Below the pieces are notes generated by a model. It was not told where the DNA came from. It was given only the letters and a program-made list of their open reading frames with translations, and made no database searches. From assembly GCF_019175385.1 (NCBI RefSeq), contig NC_083340.1, forward strand, positions 10,118,336 to 10,182,335: a stretch of DNA of 64,000 nt, written 5' to 3'. This DNA comes from Lycium barbarum (taxonomy: Eukaryota > Streptophyta > Magnoliopsida > Solanales > Solanaceae). The translations under genes were made by a program, and so were the position numbers. Positions 32,796 to 43,801 of the stretch are shown piece after piece. How positions within the stretch are numbered: the first letter of the stretch is position 1; every line of letters begins with the position of its first letter.

Positions 32796-35700
32796 ATGGA
32801 AGCCAACACTAGTAGAATGGTTACTTTGAGTGGCGTAAATTATGCCATTTGGAAGGGCAAAATGGAAGATTTGCTCTATGTCAAGAATTTTCATCAACCT
32901 GTCTTTGGAAATAAAAAGCCTGATAATAAATCAGATGAAGAGTGGAATTTGTTGCATCGGCAGGTTTGCGGCTTTATTAGACAGTGGGTTGACGATAATG
33001 TGTTGAACCATATTTCTGGAGAGACACATGCTCGGACCCTATGGGAGCATCTTGAAAGTTTGTATGCTCGAAAAACTGGTAACAACAAGATGTTTCTGAT
33101 AAAGCAAATGCTGAGTTTAAAATACCACGATGGTTCCGCAATGACAGATCATCTGAATATTTTTCAGGGGATCATGAACCAGTTATCTGCTATGGGCATT
33201 ATTTTTGATGAAGAAATTCAAGGCTTGTTTCTACTTGGTTCCCTACCAGATTCTTGGGAAATTATTAGAACTTCATTATCAAATTCTGCTCCGGATGGTG
33301 TGATCTCTATGGATCTTGCCAAGAGCAGTCTTTTAAATGAAGAGATGAGAAGAAAATCTCAAGCTTCCTCCTCATCAAATGTCTTGGTGACTGACACTAG
33401 GGGGAGAGGCAAGAATCGTGGTTCTCAAAATAGAGAACATCATAGAAGCAAATCCAGAAGCAGACTTAAAGATATTGATTGCTATCATTGCGGGAAAAAA
33501 GGGCACACAAAGAAGTTCTGCCGGATTTTGAAAAAGGAAAATAGAGATAAGGAGGAAAAGAAAGAAGATGGCAATCGTGTTGCCGCTGTCACTACAGAAG
33601 ATCTTGTTACTGTCCTTGATGCGGATCTGATAAACATTGCTTGTGATGAGTCAAGCTGGGTTGTGGACAGTGGTGCCGCATCTCATGTGACATCAAGGAA
33701 GGAATTTTTCTCATCCTATACTCCGGGTGACTTTGGAACTTTGAGTATGGGTAATGAGACTATATCTAGGGTGGCTGGTGTTGGAACGATTTGTTTGAAA
33801 ACTAGTACTGGAACTAAACTAGTTTTAAACAATGTAAAGCATGCACCTGATGTTCGTTTGCACTTGATCTCTGTTGGTGTTTTGGATGATGAGGGATATG
33901 TCAGTACCAATGGTGCTGGAAAGTGGAAGCTTACTAAAGGTTCCATGATTGTGGCTCGTGGCGAAAAGCGTCGTGGTCTATACTGGACTACGGCCTCTAC
34001 CTGTGTTGATATGGTGAATGCAGTTGAGAGCAATAGCTCTTCAACGTTATGGCATAAGAGGCTTAGCCACATTAGCGAGAAAGGACTAAATGTTCTGGCC
34101 AAAAAGAAATTATTGTCAAATTTCGAAAGTGCTAAATTAGAAAAGTGTGAGCACTGCTTGGCTGGAAAACAAAATAGAGTTTCTTTCAAGTCTCATCCTC
34201 CTTCAAGAAAGACAGAGTTGCTTGAGTTGGTGCATTCAGATTTATGTGGTCCAATGAAGACAAGGACTTTGGGTGGTGCACTTTATTTTGCTACCTTTAT
34301 TGATGATTGCTCAAGGAAACTTTGGGTCTACGTCTTAAAGACTAAAGACCAAGTGTTGGGTGTCTTTAAGCAGTTTCAGGCCTCAGTTGAAAGAGAAACT
34401 GGAAAGAAGCTGAAGTGTATTCGTACTGATAACGGTGGTGAATATTGTGGACCGTTTGACGAATACTGCAAGCAACAGGGTATCAGACACCAGAAGACTC
34501 CTCCTAAGACTCCTCAGCTTAATGGTTTAGCAGAGAGGATGAACAGGACCTTGATGGAAAGAGTCAGATGTTTGCTTTCTGAAGCAAAGTTGCCGAATTC
34601 CTTTTGGGGTGACGCATTGTTGACCGCCGCACATGTTATTAATCTATCCCCTGCGGTTGCTTTGCAAAGTGATGTTCCAAACAGAGTCTGGTATGGCAAG
34701 GATGTTTCCTATGACCACTTGAAAGTGTTTGGTTGTAAAGCTTTTGTACATGTGCCTAAAGATGAAAGGTCGAAATTAACTGCCAAGACAAGGCAGTGCA
34801 TCTTCATTGGTTATGGCCTTGATGAGTTTGGTTACAGGCTATATGATCCAATTGAGAAGAAGGTTGTGAGAAGCCGTGATGTTATCTTCATGGAGGATCA
34901 AACCATTGAAGATATTAACAAAGCGGAGAAGATAAAATCTTCAAGTTCTAAAGGTTTAGTTAATCTTGATCAAGTTCCTCATACAAATGCTGATGAAGTT
35001 GGTGGGCTCGATGACGATGGTGATGCCCAGAATCATGTTCCAGATCAGCATGTTGATGATGATAACGATGCTGCTATTGATGAAGTAGATGCTCCTACTC
35101 ATGAAGTCGTGGATGAGTCAGATATTCCACTTAGAAGGTCTACTAGACAGCATGTTCCTTCTTCCCGTTATTCACCTAATGAGTATGTATTACTCACTGA
35201 TGGGGGAGAACCTGAATGTTATGAGGAGGCCATGGAAGATGAGCACAAGGATCAATGGATTGAAGCCATGCAAGATGAGATGAAATCTCTGCGTGAGAAC
35301 CATACTTATGAGTTGGTGAACTTGCCTAAGGGCATGAGAGCTTTGAAGAACAAGTGGGTGTTCAAAGTTAAAGCCGAAGAACACAGCTTGAAGCCCAAAT
35401 ACAAAGCTAGATTGGTTGTTAAGGGATTTGGTCAAAGGAAAGGTATTGACTTTGACGAAATATTTTCTCCTGTCGTGAAATGTCCTCCATTCGGACAGTT
35501 CTTGGTTTGACTGCTAGTCTTGATTTGGAGATTGAGCAGATGGATGTGAAGACTGCTTTTCTTCACGGTGACTTAGAAGAGGAGATTTATATGGAACAAC
35601 CTGAAGGCTTCAAGGAAAAAGGTAAAGAAAATCTTGTATGCAAACTCAAGAAGAGTCTCTATGGATTGAAGCAAGCTCCCAGACAGTGGTACAAGAAGTT

Positions 35701-36766
35701 TGAGTCTGTTATGGGGGAGCAAGGCTACAAGAAGACTTCTTCAGATCACTGTGTGTTTGTACAAAGATTTTCTGATGGTGACTTTATCATCCTTCTGCTA
35801 TATGTGGATGATATGTTGATTGTAGGCAAAAATGCTTCCAGGATTGACGAGTTGAAGAAACAGTTGAGTAAGTCTTTTGCAATGAAAGACTTGGGTCATG
35901 CTAAGCAGATTTTGGGCATGAGAATTACTCGTTCGAGAGATGAAAAGAAGCTTTATTTGTCGCAGAAAAAGTACATAGAACGTGTACTAGAGCGCTTCAA
36001 TATGAAGAGTGCTAAGTGGGTTAGCACACCTCTTCCTGGTCATCTGAAATTGAGCAAAAAGATGTGTCCTACAACAACAGAGGAAAAACAGAGAATGGCC
36101 AAGATTCCTTATTCCTCTGCCGTCGGAAGTTTAATGTATGCAATGGTATGCACTCGACCAGATATTGCTCATGCAGTCGGTGTTGTTAGCAGATTTCTCG
36201 AAAATCCAGGGAAAGAGCATTGGGAAGCTGTGAAGTGGATACTCAGGTATCTAAGAGGAAGATCAGATGAATGCTTGTGTTTTGGAGGATCAAATCCAAT
36301 TTTGAAGGGCTATACAGATTCTGATATGGCAGGTGACCTTGATAACAGAAAATCCACTACTGGATATTTGTTTACTTTTTCAGGGGGAGCTATATCATGG
36401 CAGTCGAAGTTGCAGAAGTGTGTCACACTGTCTACAACGGAAGCGGAGTATATTGCGGCTACTGAAGCTGGCAAAGAGATGATATGGCTCAAGAGATTCC
36501 TTCAAGAACTCGGATTGCAGCAAATGGAGTATGTTGTCTATTGTGACAGTCAGAGTGCAATAGACTTGAGCAAGAACTCCATGTACCATGCGAGAACAAA
36601 ACACATCGATGTCAGATATCACTGGATTCGTGAGCAATTGGAAAGCGAATTGTTCCAAGTCAAGAAGATTCACACGAATGAAAATCCTGCAGATATGCTG
36701 ACCAAGGCGGTACCGAGAGACAAGTTCGAATCGTGCAAAGAACTTGTCGGCATGCACTCAAATTAG
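32796..36766 (+). pseudogene. Tnt1-like gag-pol, internal copy 2 (same frameshift)
   Basis: Translation is identical to copy 1 in both frames (32796-35510, 904 aa; 35480-36766, 428 aa), with the one-base loss at the same place just before 35480. All motifs listed for copy 1 are at +4745. Identity including a disabling lesion argues for duplication after insertion and against two separate insertions. Confidence 0.9.
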
Positions 36767-36795
36767 AAGCCAGTGTACCCTCCTTCAGGTGAATG

Positions 36796-36811
36796 GGACT
36801 GGAGGGGGAGA
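36796..36811 (+). other. Polypurine tract (copy 2)
   Basis: GGACTGGAGGGGGAGA directly before LTR 3. Confidence 0.8.
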
Positions 36812-36813
36812 TT

Positions 36814-37416
36814 TGTGGGGTCCAGTCCCCTATCCCATATTTTAAGAAAGGAAGATTTTTCTTCCTTTGACAAATTATACATTGGCAACAATTGTGGACT
36901 TGGCTAGCAAGCCAATTTCTTTGTTCACATTTTCATGATGTAAGCGCTTACCTCATCATAATCGTGATGTAAGCGCTTACCTCACCATAGGAAATTCATT
37001 CCTATAAATAGGCAGCTTATGGTTCATTTGTAACACACCAAAATCTCAGACAATACATCTGAGTGAGAGCAAAAGTGAGGTATTCCATAGACTGTAAGAA
37101 AATAGTCTGTGAAGAAAAATAGAGTGTGAGTGATATTGTAGTGAGGTGGGAAAATCAAAAGAGTGTTATTTCTTTTGAGGGTGTAGTGGTCTTAGGAGTA
37201 TTTGTACTCGTTACTACACAGTGTAAAATTCCTCTATAGTGATATCAGCTGCTCCTCTTGGCCGTGGTTTTTCCCTTATTCAGAAGGGTTTCCACATAAA
37301 ATCTTGGTGTCATTATTGCTGCATTTTATTCTTGCTGATTTAACCATAAGTTAGTGTTCCGCGTTTATCACTAATACCGTGAATATTATTTTTGCGGGTC
37401 TATTTAATTCCCAACA
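36814..37416 (+). repeat. LTR 3 of the Tnt1-like array
   Basis: 603 bp, followed by AATAC at 37417-37421. Carries G at 37363 where LTR 1 and LTR 2 have A. Confidence 0.9.
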
Positions 37417-37421
37417 AATAC

Positions 37422-38125
37422 GACATCTCATTTGCTATCAACTCTAAGTAAATCTAAATATGAATTATTAATAGTTACAAATTTATAATTCATTTCTTCA
37501 AAAGTTTGACCGCTTTGCTCGTGCTGTCCAATTTATATTACCAAATTGATTCTCTTTTACTTTGACTCAGATAATCGTATTATACTCCTTTAGTCCTATG
37601 TCTTCTTTTTTCTTTCCGGTAAATCAAGAACTTTTCTATTTCACTTAACTTGATGCCTCCTCCGGAGCAATGCTCCGGTCAGTACCATCCAAAACATGAG
37701 TATCAATAGTAGCTATTACAAAACCATCCGGCAAATTGTCCCGGGAATGTTTGTTACTAGTTGATCAGAGTACGAGAATTGTTACGTGTCCAATTTTTTG
37801 TGTGAATTCAAAGCAAAGTAAATTTTTCAAACTAGAATTTATCTAAATAGAGAATACATAAAATACTATAAAATCGTGTTTTCTTCATAAGTAAGCATAT
37901 TTTGCGGTCAAACGAGATTATTTAATTCCATTCCTTTATGACATACTTTCATTTTTCTTTTTTGGGATGAAAAGAGTAACAATTATGAAGAGTGAGAGAT
38001 CATATATCAATGGAAGAGTGTCAGAGAATCAGTCTTACGTATGAGTGGGCTGTTGAGAAATAATGTGAATTGTGAAGTTATAAAAAGTTAATTTCGTTTT
38101 TAATTACTTGAAATGTGTTTTTTCC

Positions 38126-38160
<35 letters not shown>

Positions 38161-38685
38161 TTTGTGAATAATTATAAATTTCCTAAAGTGTTAATCATTC
38201 CACCATTCAATTAATCATGGGTTATGTTAAATTTATATTGTTAATCCATATTTGAAGGTAAAGTATTTCTAAAAGTAATTTAAATGTAGCATACTCTTAC
38301 CTAACCGGACAAAAAAATTACTACATTATAATTAATTTAAGATTAAATATAATGAGTAGTATATCACAAAAACCAACATCATAACTTATCCGTAATTGAG
38401 AGACCAAATATGCTATTGTCCCAATCACACCTAATCCAAATAACTAAACTCATACGAAAATGACTTAGTTTAATAGGTAATCCATAATAGAGGCACCAAA
38501 TATGTTATTATCTTGTTATGCTTTTTGTCTCTATCACAAGCTCAACATCGAAGAGGAGCGGAACTCTTTCCTTTATGAAATTTGTTTTTAAAAAGTTCAC
38601 TGCGATAGGAAAAAAAATAAAAAATCTCAATGATATTTTGTGGAGTAGCCGCAAAATTTAATTAAGGACGATGTTGACCAAATAC
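37422..38685. other. Unassigned DNA of copy A
   Basis: AT-rich, alignable in part with 55436-56267. It includes a (TTTA)n microsatellite at about 38124-38163 that is absent from copy B. No gene seen. Confidence 0.5.
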
Positions 38686-38687
38686 TA

Positions 38688-38950
38688 CTCCCTCTGTCTC
38701 ATATGAGTAGACTACTTTCTCCTTTACACGTTCTTTAAAAAATCATAAATGAAAGTATATTTTTACTATATTACCCTTATCTCTCTCCAATAAATTGCAC
38801 TCTAATCATTGTTGGTTACTTTGAAAAACAAGTAATGGTAAGGATAAAATAGAAAAAAATTAATTAATTGTATCTTGATTTTGTAAATAGACAAGCATTT
38901 TGGGACAAATATTTTTAATAATGTGACCAACTAATATGAGACGGAGAAAG
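38688..38950. mobile_element. Stowaway-type MITE, TSD TA (copy A)
   Basis: 263 bp. The ends are inverted (CTCCCTCTGTCTCATATGAGT against CTTTCTCCGTCTCATATTAGT), flanked by TA. Present at the equivalent place in copy B, so it was inserted before the duplication. Tc1/mariner-derived, non-coding. Confidence 0.8.
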
Positions 38951-39029
38951 TAGAATAGAATGACGTTCCAACTTGATCAATAATGAAGTACATTTATGAT
39001 TTTGGGAATGCATAGACAGACAAATTAAA

Positions 39030-41308
39030 TCTATATAAAATATAAAGCTAGGCAAGAGAAGAGTGATGTGGCACCTCTCTTTTACCAAGGATCACATTTA
39101 TCTTTTCTCTCATTTTTTTTGGCATTTTTCTTAATTTTTTCTACTTATATTCTATATTATAAAACCTAGAAGTAAATTTTTAATCACATTAATTCTCTTA
39201 ATTACCATGTCTCTTTGAGTTTAGAAAGCTAAAAAGTCGATGTCATTAATTTAGTGATTAATTATGCAATAAAACAATATTACAACGTAGAAATATGGGG
39301 CTTCTTCAACAGCCAACCAACTAAGAATGTCCTCCTCTTGGCCCTTATTTTTCTTCCTCCAGATGTTCTTGAACGGGTAATAATGCATTTCATTAGTGTT
39401 ATTTAAATTTCTCACTAGCATAATACTGAAATTTTACATATTTTGTGGGAGGATTTTATTTTTCTTTTGAGGTCTGATAATGATGATTAAATTACCCATC
39501 CATGTGTTTTGTTCAAAAGGTCTTGACAATAGCAAATTTGTCTTCTTAAAATTTGGTTAATCTTAAAAAAAATAAAAAAATAATCCAACTTCATAAAACA
39601 TGTCTTTCTCTATAATTTGTATCTTCACATGAATAGGTGAAAGAGTGCAGCGGCAACATTTGGCATGATTGATCATGTTCAGGTTCATCATCTACTTCAT
39701 CTAATGTTTATATATCTCTTTTCAATGAATACCGTATAAAATATTTATGGAGTTGATTCTCACACGTTTTTTAGCATATTATACATTGAGCAAGCATGTT
39801 TTTACTATAGCCCGTTAGAAGTTAATTTGATGATATCAATTAAAATGCGATTTTGCTTTTTCACTTTCTTTTATTGTCATTACTTGTAATATTTGGATCT
39901 AACTACATTTCTATTTGTAAGTATTTTCGTTTTTCCCTGTCTGATTCAGGTCCCAAAAATATGATTCCACTATCCTTTCTAGCTCTTCGTGTTATTTGTA
40001 CGTTATTTTATTCAATATTGTTTCTTTCTTTTCCCCTACTATTTAGTACTGTACTACATTTTATGATGATAAAATTATAATACATAATTAATTTATAACG
40101 ATGGCTTGGTTCTTATTATATTCCCAACAGTTTATCCTCTAATTAATCTGTTTATTTCTTATATTCTAGCTGTTTGGATTCTTATTCTTATTCTAATTTA
40201 CTTGGATAACTAATGATGAGGTAATTTAATGTTTCTCATGTTTCCACATCTTATATATTTTTTAAGTAATTTTTAATGGTTGAGTACTTTCTTATTCATA
40301 TTTTTAGTCAGCAATTTTACTACAAATAACTTTTATGCACTAAATAGAAAAATTGTATAGTAAAGAGGTTGGTAACAAAATTAACTCATGGGATCACTGG
40401 GATTATCCAACATGGCCTTCTATGAGGGGTTTCTTCGTTAATTCTAGAGGCTCAAATTCGAGATCTTTAGCTAAATATGGAAGAACCATCTCATTACATT
40501 CTTCGATGACATTTTTTGTTGATATGATATGAATATATAATATTTGTGATTAATTCAAATTCACTTTCATTATTTTTCACCTTATTGTTGTGCCGTGACA
40601 TGTACTGCAATTATATAGTTGTAGTTTTATTTTATTTTATTTTATGTAATTTGCTGGTTTTATATATTGATAGCGGCATTAAATTATGATTTTGAACAAG
40701 TAGAAACATGGAAAATTATATAGTGAAACACTTATTGCGTAAAGAAAAATAAAGAAATGTATAGATTCTTTTCGTTCCTTTTTATATTTACAAATAAATC
40801 TACTTTCGTCGGTGTTGTAATGTTGCAATTTTTTGTCTCTTTTGTATTTATTTTGTATACAATCATAGGGGTCAACGAGGAGGATTGTATATACTATTTC
40901 GTGGAAATTTTGTTAAGTTGTAATTAAGATAGAGGAACAAGTAATTGGTTCCGCTTCAATTTGTTATTCCAAATATATGTCCATTAAACTCATAAATTTT
41001 GTTGACAAGTGAAAATTCAATATTTAAGTGGTCACGGGTTTGGAGATGTAGATAATTATCACTTTCTTATATTTTTATTCTCACCTTTCTAAAATATCAC
41101 AAACAATTTTAATATTGTTTACAAATGTATTTCTTGATTTACTATTTTATAAATTACGTAAAAAAACGTTAATATTGAATATTGTAGCTCCCACTTCACT
41201 AATGATAAATAATTTGTAGATGCTATCCTCATATTCAAGGGCTCTAATCTTTTTAAAAAAGAATTCATTTAGCCAACCGACTGCGCGAAGCGCGAATTTA
41301 TTCTCTAG
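39030..41308 (+). mobile_element. Non-autonomous Helitron, 2279 bp
   Basis: The 5' end is TCTATATAAAATATAAAGC at 39030. The 3' end has a GCGC-GAA-GCGC hairpin (41283-41293) followed by ten or so AT-rich bases and CTAG at 41305-41308. It is inserted between A and T (attaaa^ttgtt), and copy B preserves the uninterrupted site at 56609/56610, proving both boundaries. It has no Rep/helicase coding capacity. The interior is AT-rich with no recognised gene fragment, so it must have been mobilised in trans. Confidence 0.9.
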
Positions 41309-41450
41309 TTGTTATTATATCTCGAGACAAATCATGATGTGTAGTAAAGCTTCTAGAAAGTAAAGTGACTATATAATATGTGGCATTAGCTCATAAAATT
41401 AAGGTATGCCAGGGCATACTTGAAAAACATATGCCATATAATATTGCATA

Positions 41451-41938
41451 CTCTTTCCGTCCTATTTTAATTGTCGGTGTTGCATACTCTTTCCATCCTA
41501 TTTTAATTGTCTCTACTGCATATTTGCGTAGTATTTTTACTTCATTTTTAACTGTTGCTTAATTGGTGTGTTTATCTTATCATTTTGTTACTGATATATT
41601 TTGCGTTTAACCTATTTTTGATACTGCATCATTGAATCGAGGGTCTATCTGAAACAGCCCTTTACCCCATAAGGGTAGGGCTAAAGTCTGCGTACACCCT
41701 ACCCTCCCCGCATCCCACTTGTGAGATTACAGTGGGTATGTTGTTGTTATAGCTCAAAAACAATTGTCTTGAAATAATGATTACTTTAGGAATTCTAGAT
41801 GAAAGTAGACAATTAAATTATTTTCAACTAGTGATATAGTTGAAAATCAATTACCTATATTACATAAGGGTAACTTAGTTAACTTTACCTTATATTTATT
41901 ATTTTTCTAAAACGACAGTTAAAATGGGATTGAGGGAG
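41451..41938. mobile_element. Stowaway-type MITE with multiplied left end and nested SINE (copy A)
   Basis: The left end CTCTTTCCGTCCTATTTTAATTGTC and the right end, read inverted (CTCCCTCAATCCCATTTTAACTGTC), are matching Stowaway tips flanked by TA. The left end is repeated as two 36-bp units (41447-41482, 41483-41518). A SINE-like segment (41634-41749) lies inside. Confidence 0.6.
41634..41749 (+). mobile_element. SINE 3' region (TS/Au type), copy A
   Basis: 'GAATCGAGGGTCTATCTG...AAAGTCTGCGTACACCCTACCCTCCCC...GGGTATGTTGTTGTTAT' is the conserved 3' body and TTG tail of the SINE family widespread in Solanaceae. The 5' limit is unclear and may lie some 60 bp upstream. Shared with copy B. Confidence 0.7.
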
Positions 41939-42351
41939 TATATACTAATAATTATTTTTCTGTTCTGTTTTAGTGGTCAAGTATATTAAAAATAACTTTT
42001 TATCTACTTAAGCAAATGTGGAGAATGTTAAATATTTCTGTTCAATTTTACGATAAGGAATACGTACTTAATTAATATTTTTCTTTAGGGAAATGCGAAG
42101 TGCAAATTGGAGAAGTAAAACGAAACAAATGCAGTAGTTAAAAACAAAAAGAAGAAAGACTTAGTATATATACTAGTAGGTAATTAACTTCCAATTATGT
42201 ATTTTGTTTTTGGTTTATGTTGAAAGAAGAGCAGAAGTCTTTTTCTTGTGTTATAAGAACAAACAAAAACATGAAGATATTAATTTGGAGCAAAGAAATA
42301 ATGAAGTTCACCAAATAATGGAAGAGAATCATGACGTTCAACTTGATCAAT

Positions 42352-42595
42352 AATTTGGTGAAGGCATGGTCCAGATGTCTACTGCAACAGCGAACTGCTG
42401 GAAAAAAAGCGGCTCATTAACAGAAAAAGACAAAGACGTTAATACCCCTATAGTTTTATTACCTTAACATTCAAAATTTCCAATTTCCAAATACACCACG
42501 TGATGATTGAAACTCTCTTTCCCTCTAAACTAAGAACTTTTCTCCACTTGGAAGTTTCAAGGAAAGCTCAAAATCTCCACATCAAAATCTAACAT
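42352..42595 (+). repeat. Upstream copy of the duplicated ERF promoter segment
   Basis: Matches 43336-43595 at close identity, starting 'aatttggtgaa', through 'ctactgcaacagcgaactgctgg' and 'aatacccctatagttttatta', to 'catcaaaatctaaca'. Contains a G-box, CACGTG at 42497-42502. Confidence 0.85.
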
Positions 42596-43335
42596 TCTAG
42601 CATGTGGGATATTCTTCTATTTTTTATCCGAGGAAATAATGCCCAATGACGAATTCAATTGTCTAAAATCAATGAACAATTGAGGGTCCAAGAAGATATT
42701 TGCCTTTTTTCCTTGTCCAACATAATGGTTCTCTTGACGTGGAATTAAAATGGAGAATATTACAAGGTAAGTTGATGTTTCTGCTAGGAATTAACCAACA
42801 AGTGTAACTTCCTATTTACTTTCAATGGTGTATGATTAACCTAAAAGATAAAAAAAAAGTGAAAATTTTTACTTAAGTTTCGTATTTCAGTTTTCTTGTA
42901 CAAGAGAAATATCTTACTTACATACACATGAATCAAACAAGCTGCGACTGACCTTTATGCAAAGTCTCTATGATGAACCAAAGAATCCTCATTTTCAATA
43001 TCATGTTTCTTATTGTCACTTCAAATAAATTTCTAAATTTACCTAGTGAGAACTAGGCGGCCAATGACGGAGCCGAATGCCTTAAAGCCTTGAAGGAGAT
43101 TGAATTGAATTTTAATCGTCTGAAAAACACTCTTCAAATAGAATAAAATTGTACTTACTATATATGTATATATAAATTGTTGAATCTTCTAAATGATTAA
43201 GTTCATTCCAGTCATGATTCAAATTTGCATTTTCTTAAATTTTCTCATTAAAATATCCGACTCCGGCAGTACAAAGAAGAAATGTAAAAGCTTTTTTTTT
43301 CTCAATTTAATCATATCATAAAAAAGTAAAAGAAG
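42596..43335. other. Spacer between the two promoter copies
   Basis: 740 bp of AT-rich DNA without a readable gene. The stretch 43065-43275 has weakly inverted ends (TGACGGAGCCGAAT and ATCCGACTCCGGCA) that could mark a degraded MITE. Confidence 0.4.
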
Positions 43336-43595
43336 AATTTGGTGAAGTCATGGTCCACATGTCTACTGCAACAGCGAACTGCTGGAAAAAAAAGGTAGCT
43401 TATTAACAGAAAACGACAAAGAAGTCAATACCCCTATAGTTTTATTATCTTAACATTCAAAATTTCCAATTTCCAAATTCCAAATACACCACGTGATGAT
43501 TGAAACTCTCTCTCTCTAAACTAAGAACTTTTCTCCACTTAGAAGTTTCAAGGAAAGGCTGGAAAGCTCAAAATCCCCACATCAAAATCTAACAA
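43336..43595 (+). repeat. Proximal copy of the duplicated ERF promoter segment
   Basis: Direct repeat of 42352-42595, offset about 984 bp. Contains CACGTG at 43490-43495. It differs from the upstream copy by point changes and a few small insertions (an extra 'ccaaatt'). Confidence 0.85.
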
Positions 43596-43642
43596 TATTT
43601 CCACAAACAATTTTTAAATCATTACAGTAACATTATCTCCAC

Positions 43643-43672
43643 CACGTGCATGAACCATTTCTCATATAAATA
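43643..43672 (+). promoter_or_regulatory. ERF core promoter: G-box and TATA box
   Basis: CACGTG at 43643-43648 and TATAAATA at 43665-43672, 113 bp before the start codon. A CT-rich leader follows. G-boxes are targets of bHLH factors such as MYC2, which control several jasmonate-responsive group IX ERFs. That regulation is inferred here. Confidence 0.6.
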
Positions 43673-43777
43673 TCCCATTCACCCCTTTCATCAAGAAAGC
43701 TCACAACTTCCTCTTTTTCTCTCTGTTTTCTCTACTACATTTAACTTGTCAGTTGTCATAAATACAAATTAAACTCA

Positions 43778-43801
43778 ATGCAATATGTATGCAAATTGTG
43801 A
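43778..43801 (+). other. Seven-codon uORF overlapping the ERF start codon
   Basis: ATG at 43778 opens a frame ending in TGA at 43799-43801, out of frame with and overlapping the ERF ATG at 43785. Initiation here would reduce ERF translation unless scanning is leaky. Its upstream context (ACTCAATGC) is weaker than a consensus plant start. Confidence 0.55.

Larger units (their letters stand above)
27324..37416 (+). mobile_element. Tnt1-like Ty1/copia retrotransposon in tandem: LTR-internal-LTR-internal-LTR, TSD AATAC
   Basis: Three 603-bp LTRs (27324, 32069, 36814) frame two internal regions, with a period of 4745 bp. The whole array is flanked by one AATAC duplication (27319-27323 and 37417-37421). 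Copy B keeps the intact target 'gttAATACgac' at about 55426-55435. The two internal regions appear identical, including a shared frameshift. The only LTR difference I noticed is G at 37363 where LTR1 (27873) and LTR2 have A. Protein sequence and organisation place it close to tobacco Tnt1. One insertion followed by unequal LTR recombination explains the structure best. Confidence 0.9.
23353..42354 (+). repeat. Segmental duplication, copy A
   Basis: Collinear with 53045-58448 in the same orientation, starting at 'aaccttatttcattttatttcttttgtc' and ending at 'acgttcaacttgatcaataat'. Copy A is longer because it carries an AT-rich block (25480-27105), the Tnt1-like array (27324-37416), the Helitron (39030-41308) and a small unique segment (about 24944-25137). 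Where both copies align they differ by scattered substitutions and small indels. Confidence 0.9.

Noticed and set aside
27324..37416. Two independent tandem insertions of the same retrotransposon
   Set aside because: There is no target duplication around the central LTR, both internal copies share the same frameshift, and one AATAC pair encloses the whole array.
27324..37416. Endogenous pararetrovirus
   Set aside because: The domain order protease-integrase-reverse transcriptase-RNase H with LTRs, a tRNA-Met primer site and a 5-bp target duplication is copia, not caulimovirid.
39853..40080. 75-codon frame inside the Helitron as a captured gene
   Set aside because: Low-complexity hydrophobic translation with no recognised domain; length is within chance for this composition.
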